DNA of 64,000 nucleotides from Arenibaculum pallidiluteum (lineage in GTDB: Bacteria > Pseudomonadota > Alphaproteobacteria > Azospirillales > Azospirillaceae), in NCBI RefSeq assembly GCF_017355985.1, contig NZ_JAFIQU010000002.1, forward strand, positions 248,001 to 312,000, read 5' to 3'. How positions within the stretch are numbered: the first letter of the stretch is position 1; each line of letters begins with the position of its first letter. Below are positions 17,466 to 26,185 of this stretch, piece by piece. A program made the translations under genes and the position numbers. Below the pieces are notes generated by a model. It was given only the letters and a program-made list of their open reading frames with translations. It did no database searches and was not told where the DNA came from.

Positions 17466-18281
17466 TCAGGAGGCGAGTTCGCGGGATCGGCGCGTTGCTG
17501 CGGCGACCGCCTCGGTCATCAGGGCGGCGAGCCCGCTCGGCGCCATCAGCACGTCGAGCGCGGCCTGGGTCGTGCCGTTGGGGCTGGTGACGTTGCGGCG
17601 GAGCTGGCCCGCGCTCTCCGGCGAGCGGTGCAGAAGCTCGCCCGCGCCCGAGACCGTGGCCCGCGCCAGCCGCGTCGCCAGGTCCTCCGGCAGGCCGGCC
17701 GCGCGGCCGGCCTCGGCCAGGGCCTCGCACAGAAGGAAGACGTAGGCGGGACCGCTGCCGGAGACGCCGGTGACGGCGTCGATCAGCGACTCGTCCTCGA
17801 CCCATCCGACCTCGCCGACGGCCGCAAGCAGCGATTCGCACAGAACCCGCTGGGCGGGCGTCACCTGGGCGTTGGCGCAGGCGACGGTGATGCCGCGACC
17901 GATTGCGGCCGGGGTGTTGGGCATGGCCCGGACGACCGCGGCACCGGCGCCGAGGCGCGCCTCGAAATATCCGATCGTCTTGCCGGCGGCGATGGAGAGG
18001 ACGACCGCTCCGGCCCCCGCGGATCCGGCATAGGGCGCAACGGCGGCGTCCATGACCTGCGGCTTGACCGCCATGACCAGCGCATCGGGGCGGAAACCCG
18101 ACGGGATGCCCGCGGCATCCGCGCAGCGGATGACCCTCGGGTCCGCGCCGCCCGAGCCCTGTGGGCTCTCCGACTGCGGCTCGACCACCACGATCCGGTC
18201 CGCGACGCCGGAGGCCAGCCAGCCTTCCAGCATCGCGGACCCCATCTTGCCGCAGCCGACCAGCAGCAGCGAAGCGGCCAC
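17466..18281 (-). CDS. proC: Pyrroline-5-carboxylate reductase
   Basis: A 271-aa NADPH-dependent enzyme making proline from pyrroline-5-carboxylate in the cytoplasm. The Rossmann motif GCGKMG is at residues 9-14, AVKPQ near 71, RAMPNTPAAIGRG near 121, and the C-terminal signature VTGVSGSGPAY (166-176) plus NVTSPNGTTQAAL near 230. The GTG at 18281 is chosen because it starts the Rossmann strand and lies 2 bp after the upstream stop. Confidence 0.95.
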   Translation of the reverse strand: MAASLLLVGCGKMGSAMLEGWLASGVADRIVVVEPQSESPQGSGGADPRVIRCADAAGIPSGFRPDALVMAVKPQVMDAAVAPYAGSAGAGAVVLSIAAGKTIGYFEARLGAGAAVVRAMPNTPAAIGRGITVACANAQVTPAQRVLCESLLAAVGEVGWVEDESLIDAVTGVSGSGPAYVFLLCEALAEAGRAAGLPEDLATRLARATVSGAGELLHRSPESAGQLRRNVTSPNGTTQAALDVLMAPSGLAALMTEAVAAATRRSRELAS

Positions 18282-18283
18282 GC

Positions 18284-18787
18284 TCAGGCCTCGCCCACGG
18301 TGTCCAGGATCGCGGCCTCGACGGCCTCCTTCGCGGTCTTTCCGCCCCAGATGGCGAACTGGAAGGCGGGGTAGTAGCGCTCGCACTCGGAGAGCGCGAT
18401 CTCGACGAGATCCTCGAGCTGCTCGACGCTGGCGGCGCGCGCACCGCGCAGGAGCGTGGTGTGGCGGAACATCGGCGACTGCTCCTCCGAGCAGACGTCG
18501 AAATGGCCCAGCCACATGCGGCCGTTCACCTCGGCCAGCAGCTCGTTGACGGTGTTCCTGCGGGCCGGGGGGACCTTCATGTCGAACTGGCAGGAGAACT
18601 GCATCGCGCTGACCTCCTCCTGCCAGACGAAATAGAGTCGGTAGTCGCACCAGCGCCCGGCGATCTCGACGATCATCTCGTCTTCGCTCGACCGGTCGAA
18701 CGGCCATTCATTGGCCGTGACGATCTCCTCCACGATATCGAGGGGATTGTGGGTGTTCGTGGTGGTGTCGACGGCAACTGCCGACAT
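18284..18787 (-). CDS. YbjN domain-containing protein
   Basis: A 167-aa YbjN-type protein of unknown biochemical role, widespread in alphaproteobacteria directly upstream of proC. It carries the usual WPFDRSSEDEMIVEIAGRW strand pair near residue 27 and a C-terminal helix pair ending in FAIWGGKTAKEAVEAAILD. No signal peptide. The start at 18787 (MSAVAVD) is fixed by an AAGGAGGG ribosome site. First gene of the operon with proC and ybaK. Confidence 0.85.
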   Translation of the reverse strand: MSAVAVDTTTNTHNPLDIVEEIVTANEWPFDRSSEDEMIVEIAGRWCDYRLYFVWQEEVSAMQFSCQFDMKVPPARRNTVNELLAEVNGRMWLGHFDVCSEEQSPMFRHTTLLRGARAASVEQLEDLVEIALSECERYYPAFQFAIWGGKTAKEAVEAAILDTVGEA

Positions 18788-18982
18788 GCCTGCGCCCTCC
18801 TTACTGGGCAAGGGTGGAAGGCCTCCACGGCTGGTCCGAGGCCGACACCGGGGCACTTCCCGATATGTTGTGGCCCACGAACCGGCCATCTACTAATGAA
18901 AGCACGGTGCCAGAAGGGGAAAAGCCCCGCAACAGGATTCCCGAAAGCGCGGGCAACCAAGCAAAGGCTTGTCGCGAAATCG

Positions 18983-19324
18983 TCACGTACCCGCCGAATC
19001 CGTCGTCGGCGCGGTCTGGTGATGGGCGGGGCGCTTCGGCGCGGGCTTGCTCTGGAGGAGCTCGCGCTCCGCCGTCAGGGTCGCGACCAGCGCCTCCAGC
19101 GCCGTGACGCGCTCGGAAAGCACCTCCTGTTCCTCGCGCGCCTTCACCGCCATCTCGCGCACGGCTTCGAAATCCTCGCGCTGGACGACGTCCATCTGGG
19201 ACAGGATGCGCTCGAACTGCTGGCGCATCTGCCCCTCGACTTCGTTGCGCAGGCCCGACAGGGCACCGAGGGCGCCGCCCGCCACGCGGGCAAGATCGTC
19301 CAGGAGCTTGTTCTCGACTTGCAT
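18983..19324 (-). CDS. ubiK: Ubiquinone biosynthesis accessory factor UbiK
   Basis: A 113-aa BMFP/YqiC-family protein. The first half is an amphipathic helix (MQVENKLLDDLARVAGGALGALSGLRNEVEG), the second a coiled coil (residues 65-92), followed by a basic Pro-rich tail. UbiK assists the later steps of ubiquinone synthesis with UbiJ and the Ubi complex, and the homologue is membrane-associated. It is preceded by GGAGGAT and is divergent from lgt. Confidence 0.85.
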   Translation of the reverse strand: MQVENKLLDDLARVAGGALGALSGLRNEVEGQMRQQFERILSQMDVVQREDFEAVREMAVKAREEQEVLSERVTALEALVATLTAERELLQSKPAPKRPAHHQTAPTTDSAGT

Positions 19325-19503
19325 GGAACCGGTATCCTCCGTTTCCCTTGCATTATGGTCACCGCCCCTCGCAGGTGCAACGGCGCCCGGAGCGCGGCCC
19401 GGCTTGCGACCCGGCGTGGCGCGTGCCTATAAGGGCGAACCCGCGGGCGGGTGCCAGGGTTCCCTGCCCGTCTTTCCCTCCAGGCACGCCAGGGCCCCCG
19501 CGC

Positions 19504-20373
19504 ATGCTCGCCATCGCCTTTCCCAACATCGATCCGGTGGCGGTCCAGCTAGGTCCCATCGCGATCCGCTGGTATGCGCTTGCCTATCTCGTCGGCTTCG
19601 TGGCGGGATGGCGGTACTGCCTAAGCCTCGCCCGCACCAACCCCGCCCCGCCCGGTCCCAAAGACTTCGACGACTTCCTGACCTGGGCCGTGATCGGCGT
19701 GATCCTGGGCGGCCGCATCGGCTACGTCCTCTTCTACAATTTCTCCTTCTACCTGACGGAACCGCTGCAGGCCCTGGCGGTCTGGCAGGGCGGCATGTCC
19801 TTCCACGGCGGCATGGCCGGCGTGGTCATCGCCATATTCGTCTTCTCCTGGCGGCGCGGCTTCTCGCCACTCGCCCTGGGCGACCTGGTGGCCGCGGCGG
19901 CGCCGATCGGCCTCTTCTTCGGGCGCCTCGCGAATTTCGTGAACGGCGAGCTCTTCGGGCGGCCCACCGACGTGCCGTGGGGCGTCGTCTTCCCGCGCGG
20001 CGGGCCGCTGCCCCGGCATCCCAGCCAGATCTACGAGGCCGTGCTGGAAGGCTTGGTCCTCTTCGTGGTGCTGCACCTGCTGGCGCGCCGCCGCGAGATC
20101 CGCGCTCGGCCCGGCACGGTCGCGGGCGTGTTCTTCATCGGCTACGGTCTCGCGCGCATCACGGCGGAGCTCTTCCGGGAGCCCGACGCCCAGCTCGGCT
20201 TCCTGCTGGGCGGTCACGCCACGATGGGCCAGCTCCTCTCGATCCCCATGGTGCTGGCCGGGGTGGCCCTGGTGGCCTATGCCCGCCGCCCGTCGCGCGC
20301 GGCGGGCGGCGGACCCGAGGCCCGCCCGAGCGCATCCCCGAAGGCGTCAGAGGCGCCCGAGACCCGGGGATGA
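19504..20373 (+). CDS. lgt: Prolipoprotein diacylglyceryl transferase
   Basis: A 289-aa inner-membrane enzyme with seven hydrophobic segments. It transfers a diacylglyceryl group from phosphatidylglycerol to the lipobox cysteine of prolipoproteins. The family signatures are present: GGRIGYVLFYN near residue 70, MSFHGGMAG near 98, the Lgt motif GRLANFVNGELFGRPTD near 140 and HPSQIYEAV near 174. The start at 19504 gives the standard N-terminus. Its stop overlaps the next start (ATGA). Confidence 0.95.
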   Translation: MLAIAFPNIDPVAVQLGPIAIRWYALAYLVGFVAGWRYCLSLARTNPAPPGPKDFDDFLTWAVIGVILGGRIGYVLFYNFSFYLTEPLQALAVWQGGMSFHGGMAGVVIAIFVFSWRRGFSPLALGDLVAAAAPIGLFFGRLANFVNGELFGRPTDVPWGVVFPRGGPLPRHPSQIYEAVLEGLVLFVVLHLLARRREIRARPGTVAGVFFIGYGLARITAELFREPDAQLGFLLGGHATMGQLLSIPMVLAGVALVAYARRPSRAAGGGPEARPSASPKASEAPETRG

Positions 20374-21527
20374 GCCGCCCGCCCGCGACGCTGGCCGAGC
20401 ACCTGGCCCGCCGCATCGAGGCCGAGGGCCCGCTGACCCTCGCCGCCTGGATGGCGGAGTGCCTCGGCAACGAGCGCTGGGGCTACTACCGCACCCGCGA
20501 TCCCCTGGGCGCTCGGGGCGACTTCACCACGGCGCCCGAGATCAGCCAGGTCTTCGGCGAGCTCCTGGGGCTGTGGGCCGCCGACTGCTGGGCCCGGATG
20601 GGAGCGCCTTCGGCCGTCCGGGTCGTCGAGCTCGGCCCCGGCCGCGGGACGCTGATGCAGGACTTCCTGCGAGCCGCCAGGGTCCTGCCGGCCTTCCGGG
20701 CGGCCATCGACCTGCACCTGGTCGAGACGAGCCCCGTGCTGCGCGCCCGTCAGGCCGAGGCGCTGGCCGGTGCCGGCGCCACCTGGCACGACAGCCTCGA
20801 CACCGTGCCCGACGGGCCGGTGATCGCGATCGCCAACGAGTTCTTCGACGCCCTGCCGATCCATCAGATCGAGCGCACGCCCGCCGGCTGGGCCGAGCGC
20901 CGCGTGGACCTGGCCGAGAATGGCGGCTTCCGCCTGGCGCTCGACCCGCGGCCCACGGCGCTTGCGGCCACGCTGCCGCCGGCGCTCGCCGCCCTGCCGC
21001 CGGGAGCGGTCGTCGAGCTCTGCCCGGCCGCGGCGGCCATCGCCCGGGACCTCGGCCAGAGGCTGGCCCGGTGGGGTGGCGCAGCGCTCGCCATCGATTA
21101 CGGGCATGCGAGGCCTGGCGCCGGCGAGACGCTGCAGGCCATGCGCCGGCATGCATTCGCCCCGGTCCTTGAAGCGCCGGGCGAGGCCGACCTCACGGCC
21201 CATGTGGATTTCGGCGCCCTCGCCGCCGCCGCCCGCGCCGGCGGCGCCGAGAGCTGGGGCCCCGTCCCGCAGGGCGACCTCCTGCGCGTCCTCGGCGCGG
21301 CCGAGCGCGGCCGCCGCCTTGCCGCCAGCGCCGCCCCCGCACAGGCCGAGGCGATCCGGACGGCGCTGGCGCGCTTGATCGATGCGGACCAGATGGGCAC
21401 CCTGTTCAAGGCGCTGGCGCTGACCGCCCCCGGCTTCGGGCCGCCCGCCGGGTTCGCCGTCACCCCAACCCCAGGTCCCGCCGCCGTCCCGGCCCCCACG
21501 CCCCCCAAACCCATGGAACAGCCTTGA
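20370..21527 (+). CDS. MidA/NDUFAF7-family SAM-dependent methyltransferase
   Basis: A 385-aa class I methyltransferase. The SAM-binding strand VRVVELGPGRGTLMQDFL lies near residue 88, and the family motif VIAIANEFFDALPIHQ near 152. The mitochondrial homologue NDUFAF7 methylates an arginine in complex I subunit NDUFS2; the bacterial substrate is not established. The ATG at 20370 overlaps the lgt stop. The C-terminal 25 residues are Pro-rich. The gene order lgt-midA-pgeF is usual in alphaproteobacteria. Confidence 0.9.
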   Translation: MSRPPATLAEHLARRIEAEGPLTLAAWMAECLGNERWGYYRTRDPLGARGDFTTAPEISQVFGELLGLWAADCWARMGAPSAVRVVELGPGRGTLMQDFLRAARVLPAFRAAIDLHLVETSPVLRARQAEALAGAGATWHDSLDTVPDGPVIAIANEFFDALPIHQIERTPAGWAERRVDLAENGGFRLALDPRPTALAATLPPALAALPPGAVVELCPAAAAIARDLGQRLARWGGAALAIDYGHARPGAGETLQAMRRHAFAPVLEAPGEADLTAHVDFGALAAAARAGGAESWGPVPQGDLLRVLGAAERGRRLAASAAPAQAEAIRTALARLIDADQMGTLFKALALTAPGFGPPAGFAVTPTPGPAAVPAPTPPKPMEQP

Positions 21528-22288
21528 TCACCCTGCCCCTCTTCGATGCCATGCGCGGTGTCCGCCACGCCTTCTTCACGCGCGAGGGCGGCGTCAGCGA
21601 CGGGCTCTACGCCTCGCGCAACTGCGGGCTCGGGTCCGGCGACGACAGCGACAGGGTGCGGCGCAACCGCGCCCGCTGCGCGGACGACCTGGGCCTGCCC
21701 GCGGACCGGCTGCTGACGGTCTACCAAGTCCACAGCCCCGACGTGGCCGTCGTCGAGCGTCCCTTCGAGGGCACACCGCCGCGGGCCGATGCGCTGGTGA
21801 CAGCGACCCCGGGGCTGGCGCTCGGGGTCCTCAGCGCCGATTGCGCGCCCGTCCTGTTCGCCGATGCCGAGGCGGGGGTGATCGGCGCCGCGCATGCGGG
21901 CTGGAAGGGCGCCGTCGGTGGTGTGCTGGAGAACACGGTTGCGGCCATGGTCCGGCTGGGGGCACGGCGGGGCTCGATCAGGGCGGCGCTCGGCCCCTGC
22001 ATCGCCCAGGCCTCCTACGAGGTCGGGCCCGAGTTCCCGGAGCGGCTGACCGGCCGCGACCCCGCGGATGCCGACCTGTTCGCCCCCTCCTCGCGCGAGG
22101 GCCATTTCATGTTCGATCTCGGCGGCTACGTGGTGCGGCGGCTGAAGGCGGCCGGGGTGGCGGAGGTCGCCGTCGCGGCACATGACACCTGCGCCGAGGA
22201 CGACCGCTTCTTCAGCTACCGTCGCGCGACGCTCCGGGGCGAGCCCGACTACGGCCGCGGCCTGTCCGCGATCGCGCTGGAGGGCTGA
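21524..22288 (+). CDS. pgeF: Multicopper polyphenol oxidase-like / YfiH family (PgeF)
   Basis: A 254-aa laccase-domain protein of the YfiH/LACC1 family. Homologues act as peptidoglycan editing factor or purine nucleoside phosphorylase. Zinc-site motifs are clear: YQVHSPDV near residue 67, LSADCAPVLF near 105, AAHAGWKGAVGG near 124 and LGPCI near 157. The start is a TTG at 21524 overlapping the midA stop (TTGA); the first residues ITLPLFDAMRGVRHAFFTREGGVS match family proteins, supporting this unusual start. Confidence 0.9.
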   Translation: MITLPLFDAMRGVRHAFFTREGGVSDGLYASRNCGLGSGDDSDRVRRNRARCADDLGLPADRLLTVYQVHSPDVAVVERPFEGTPPRADALVTATPGLALGVLSADCAPVLFADAEAGVIGAAHAGWKGAVGGVLENTVAAMVRLGARRGSIRAALGPCIAQASYEVGPEFPERLTGRDPADADLFAPSSREGHFMFDLGGYVVRRLKAAGVAEVAVAAHDTCAEDDRFFSYRRATLRGEPDYGRGLSAIALEG

Positions 22289-22291
22289 TCC

Positions 22292-22363
22292 GTGCCGCAT
22301 CTGATCACCCTCCTGATCCTTTGCATCCTCGGCCTCTTCGTGGGCTGCGCGCTGCTGACCTGA
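22292..22363 (+). CDS. Possible 23-residue hydrophobic peptide
   Basis: A GTG-started frame 3 bp after pgeF encodes a single hydrophobic stretch ([19 protein letters not shown]). Such tiny single-pass membrane proteins exist and are often missed, but no ribosome site or conservation can be shown from this sequence. Confidence 0.25.
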   Translation: MPHLITLLILCILGLFVGCALLT

Positions 22364-22423
22364 GGCGCCGCGCGGCTTCCGCCGGGGCACCCGCAGCCAG
22401 GGGAAACCGCAAGACATCGAACG

Positions 22424-22452
22424 TTTACACGGCGGGACCGGGCTGTTATGGT
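22424..22452 (+). promoter_or_regulatory. Candidate prs promoter
   Basis: TTTACA (22424-22429), a 17-bp spacer and TATGGT (22447-22452). Transcription from here would run through the hairpin at 22470-22504 before reaching prs. Confidence 0.35.
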
Positions 22453-22469
22453 CCGGCCCGTTTCCGCCC

Positions 22470-22504
22470 CGGCCGCCCCACCCGTCGCCGGGGCGGCCGC
22501 TTTT
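22470..22504 (+). terminator. Intrinsic-terminator-like hairpin upstream of prs
   Basis: A 10-bp GC stem (22470-22479 with 22490-22499), a 10-nt loop and CTTTT. It ends 31 bp before the prs ATG. It either ends the lgt-midA-pgeF transcript or acts in the prs leader. Confidence 0.55.
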
Positions 22505-22535
22505 GGCGTATCCGGGTGATGCAGGTCCAGACCAC

Positions 22536-23471
<936 letters not shown>

Positions 23472-23561
23472 TTTTCAAGGGACCGGCCGCCCATCCCCGA
23501 GGGACGGCGGCGGTAGGGACGGCACCCCTGGAGGCCGGCCCTCGACAATGAGGAGAAAGAC

Positions 23562-24176
23562 ATGTCTCAGATCGTCACGATCGGCGCCGAGCCGCGGGAC
23601 CGGGCAGGTAAGGGGGCAGCCCGCCAGACCCGCCGCGAGGGCCGCATTCCCGCCGTGATCTACGGCGGCAAGGAGCAGCCGCTCCTGATCTCGCTGGAGT
23701 TCCGCCAGTTCGACCGCGTGCTGCGGACGCCGGGCTTCTTCACCCACCTGTTCGACGTCAGCGTCGGCGGCGCCAACCATCGCGTCCTGCCCCGCGACGT
23801 GCAGTTCGACCCGATCACCGATCGGCCGACCCATGTGGACTTCCTTCGGATCTCCGCGGGCTCCACGATCACGCTGATGATCCCGGTCGAGTTCGCGAAC
23901 CAGGAGAAGTCGCCGGGCCTGAAGCGCGGCGGCGTGCTCACCATCGTCCGGCACGAGATCGAGTTCACGGTCCCCGCCGATGCGATCCCCGAGCACATCA
24001 CGGTGGACTGCACCGGGTTCGACGTGGGCGAATCGATCCACATCAGCGCGGTGAAGCTCCCCGCGGGCGTGAAGCCGGTCATCTCGGACCGCGACTTCAC
24101 CATCGCGACCATCACCGCTCCGTCGGGCCTGAAGTCCGAGGAAGGCGCGGCGGCGGCGGAGACGCCCGCGGCCTGA
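23562..24176 (+). CDS. rplY: 50S ribosomal protein L25 (CTC/TL5 form)
   Basis: A 204-aa protein binding 5S rRNA. The N-terminal L25 domain (to about residue 95) is followed by the C-terminal beta domain of the long TL5/CTC form ([27 protein letters not shown]). An Ala/Glu-rich tail ends it. A GAGGAGAAAG ribosome site precedes the ATG. It sits between prs and pth, the usual alphaproteobacterial order. Confidence 0.95.
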   Translation: MSQIVTIGAEPRDRAGKGAARQTRREGRIPAVIYGGKEQPLLISLEFRQFDRVLRTPGFFTHLFDVSVGGANHRVLPRDVQFDPITDRPTHVDFLRISAGSTITLMIPVEFANQEKSPGLKRGGVLTIVRHEIEFTVPADAIPEHITVDCTGFDVGESIHISAVKLPAGVKPVISDRDFTIATITAPSGLKSEEGAAAAETPAA

Positions 24177-24204
24177 CCGACCGCGGCGCAACCGAGGCAC
24201 GGCG

Positions 24205-24909
24205 ATGATGCTGCTGGTGGGCCTGGGCAACCCCGGCCCGGAATACGCCCGCAACCGGCACAACATCGGCTTCATGGCGGTGGACGCGATCGTCCGCCGC
24301 CATGGCTTCGGCCCCTGGCGCAAGCGCTTCCAGGGACAGACCTGCGACGGCACGGTGGGCGACGAGAAGATCCTCGCCATCGAGCCCCAGACTTACATGA
24401 ACCTGTCCGGGCAGTCGGTCGGCGAAGCCATGCGCTTCTTCAAGCTGACCCCGGCGGACGTCGTCGTCATCCACGACGAGCTGGACCTACCGCCCGGCCG
24501 TCTGCGCGCCAAGCGCGGCGGTGGGCATGGCGGCCACAACGGGCTGCGCTCGATCGACGAGCATATCGGCAAGGACTACTGGCGCATCCGCATCGGCATC
24601 GGCCATCCCGGCCACAAAGATGCCGTCTCGGGCTACGTGCTGCACGACTTCCACAAGGCCGAGACCGCCTGGGTCGACCCGCTGCTGGACACCCTGGCCG
24701 CGGAGTTCCCGCTGCTCGCCAAGGGCGATCCCGAGCGCTACCTGCAGCGCGTGAGCACCATCCTGAACCCGCCCCCGCCCCGCCGCGAGAAGCCTGCCGA
24801 CGGCGCGGCCCAGGGGAAGCAGGCCCCCGGCAAGCAGGTTCCTGGAAAGCAGGCCGGGGGAAAGCCGGACGAGGCGCCCCCTGCCTCGGCGCCGCCGGCG
24901 GAGTCCTGA
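24205..24909 (+). CDS. pth: Peptidyl-tRNA hydrolase
   Basis: A 234-aa esterase releasing peptides from peptidyl-tRNA. The core is standard: [21 protein letters not shown] with the catalytic His near residue 21, [12 protein letters not shown] near 63, and [12 protein letters not shown] with its Asp near 95, then [12 protein letters not shown]. The core ends near residue 190; a low-complexity tail rich in GKQxPGKQ and Ala/Pro adds about 45 residues and is unusual in length. Two adjacent ATGs allow either as start. Confidence 0.95.
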   Translation: MMLLVGLGNPGPEYARNRHNIGFMAVDAIVRRHGFGPWRKRFQGQTCDGTVGDEKILAIEPQTYMNLSGQSVGEAMRFFKLTPADVVVIHDELDLPPGRLRAKRGGGHGGHNGLRSIDEHIGKDYWRIRIGIGHPGHKDAVSGYVLHDFHKAETAWVDPLLDTLAAEFPLLAKGDPERYLQRVSTILNPPPPRREKPADGAAQGKQAPGKQVPGKQAGGKPDEAPPASAPPAES

Positions 24910-24945
24910 CTTCCGCCCCTGACGCAAAAGGGGTATGAAGGCGCC

Positions 24946-25191
24946 ATGTCGACGATCCGGCTGATTCCCCCCCTGCTCGCGGCGCTCCTTGCCGCCGCAT
25001 GCTCGTCCACGCCGCCGACCGCCTCTCCCGAGACGATCGCGCTCACCTGGTGCAACAGCAACCGGCCCGGCGACCAGGCCTGCCTGGCGACGGCCGAGGA
25101 GGCGCACCGTCAGTGCATCGTGGCGCCCGGCCGCTACGACGACTGCCGGGCCCGCCTGCTGGGCACGCCGCAGAACGCGAATCCGCGCTGA
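24946..25191 (+). CDS. Small lipoprotein-like exported protein
   Basis: An 81-aa protein with a hydrophobic leader ending LLAAACSSTPPTAS, a plausible but not ideal lipobox (Cys19; Ala rather than Leu at -3). The mature part has four further cysteines in a C-x8-C-x10-C-x10-C spacing, suggesting two disulfides. No known domain. It stands 36 bp after pth. Confidence 0.6.
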   Translation: MSTIRLIPPLLAALLAAACSSTPPTASPETIALTWCNSNRPGDQACLATAEEAHRQCIVAPGRYDDCRARLLGTPQNANPR

Positions 25192-25240
25192 GCTGATCCG
25201 GCGGCGCAGGACCGGTCCGCTGGCCGAACCTCGGGGGCGC

Positions 25241-25501
25241 TCAATCTTTCCTGGGCTTCCGAAGCGCTTCCATCAGGCGGGTGCGGAACTTCCCGCCATC
25301 CTGCTTGCTGGCCAGGAACTGGCGCACCGCCTCCTGGGCGGTGGCGTGGTCGTAGGGCACCTTCCCCTGCTTCGCCAGCTCGAGCCGCTCGACCACCGCG
25401 GGGTCCAGCCCGGCGCGCAGGGCACGCATCTGGCGCAGCAGAAGCTGGCGTGGGTCCTCGCCTCCGGACTTGCGATCGCGGGACTCTGAATCGTCGGGCA
25501 T
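25241..25501 (-). CDS. Hypothetical protein (86 aa)
   Basis: A small charged, helical cytoplasmic protein (MPDDSESRDRKSGG start; RPKRD-like end KPRKD). The segment VPYDHATAQEAVRQFLASKQ is predicted helix. No domain recognised. It lies 30 bp downstream of the ankyrin protein gene and is probably in the same transcript. Confidence 0.55.
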   Translation of the reverse strand: MPDDSESRDRKSGGEDPRQLLLRQMRALRAGLDPAVVERLELAKQGKVPYDHATAQEAVRQFLASKQDGGKFRTRLMEALRKPRKD

Positions 25502-25531
25502 GGGCCGGGTGCTCCGAAGGGGTGCCCGATC

Positions 25532-26092
25532 CTAGCGGTCTCCCGGCCCCCGATCCAGGACGGCGCGGGCGAGCCGGTCGGGCGTGTCCGCCGCGCCCAT
25601 GCGGCGGGCGGCATCCTCGGCGGTCATGCCGCCGGCGTCCCGGGCCGCGGGATCGGCGCCGCGCGCCAGCAGAAGGTCTACGATCTCCATCCGGTCGAAC
25701 ATGGCAGCCGTCATCAGCGCCGTACGCCCGTCCGGGCCGCAGCCGTCCACCGCCGCCCCGCCGTCGAGCAGCAGCGCGACCATCCCGGCGTCCCCCTTAA
25801 ACGCGGCGGCGGCCAGCGGAGTCTGGCCGCGGTCGTTGGCAAGCTCGGGATCCGCGCCATGCTTCAGCAGGATGCGGACCGCCTCGGCCCGGCCGTGATA
25901 GGCCGCCAGCATCAGCAGGCTGTCGCCCTTCTCGTTGCGGAGGTTCGGGGGCAGCCCGGCCTCCAGCAGCGGCGCAAGCTCTCCGGCATCCCCTGCCCTG
26001 GCGTAATGGAAGACGCGCCCGACGAAGGCGATGGTCTCCTCGTCCAGCGGCTCGCGCCCACCGGTTGCCCCGCCCTCTTCCGGGTCCTGCAT
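25532..26092 (-). CDS. Ankyrin-repeat protein
   Basis: A 186-aa cytoplasmic protein with about four ankyrin repeats from residue 45 to 175 (GDSLLMLAAYHGRAEAVRILLKHGADPE, GQTPLAAAAFKGDAGMVALLLDGGA, GRTALMTAAMFDRMEIVDLLLARGADP). It carries the N-terminal signature LDEETIAFVGRVFHYARAGD of a family of short bacterial ankyrin proteins. The start at 26092 follows GGAGGA. Ankyrin repeats bind partner proteins; the partner here is unknown. The glycine-rich protein gene is 93 bp upstream. Confidence 0.85.
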   Translation of the reverse strand: MQDPEEGGATGGREPLDEETIAFVGRVFHYARAGDAGELAPLLEAGLPPNLRNEKGDSLLMLAAYHGRAEAVRILLKHGADPELANDRGQTPLAAAAFKGDAGMVALLLDGGAAVDGCGPDGRTALMTAAMFDRMEIVDLLLARGADPAARDAGGMTAEDAARRMGAADTPDRLARAVLDRGPGDR

Positions 26093-26185
26093 GACGACCT
26101 CCTCCGTTCCCGCCGACGGAACCGAGCTTAGGACACCCGGCAGGCCCAGGCGACAGCGCATGCGCGCCGGCACCGATCACTTCGC

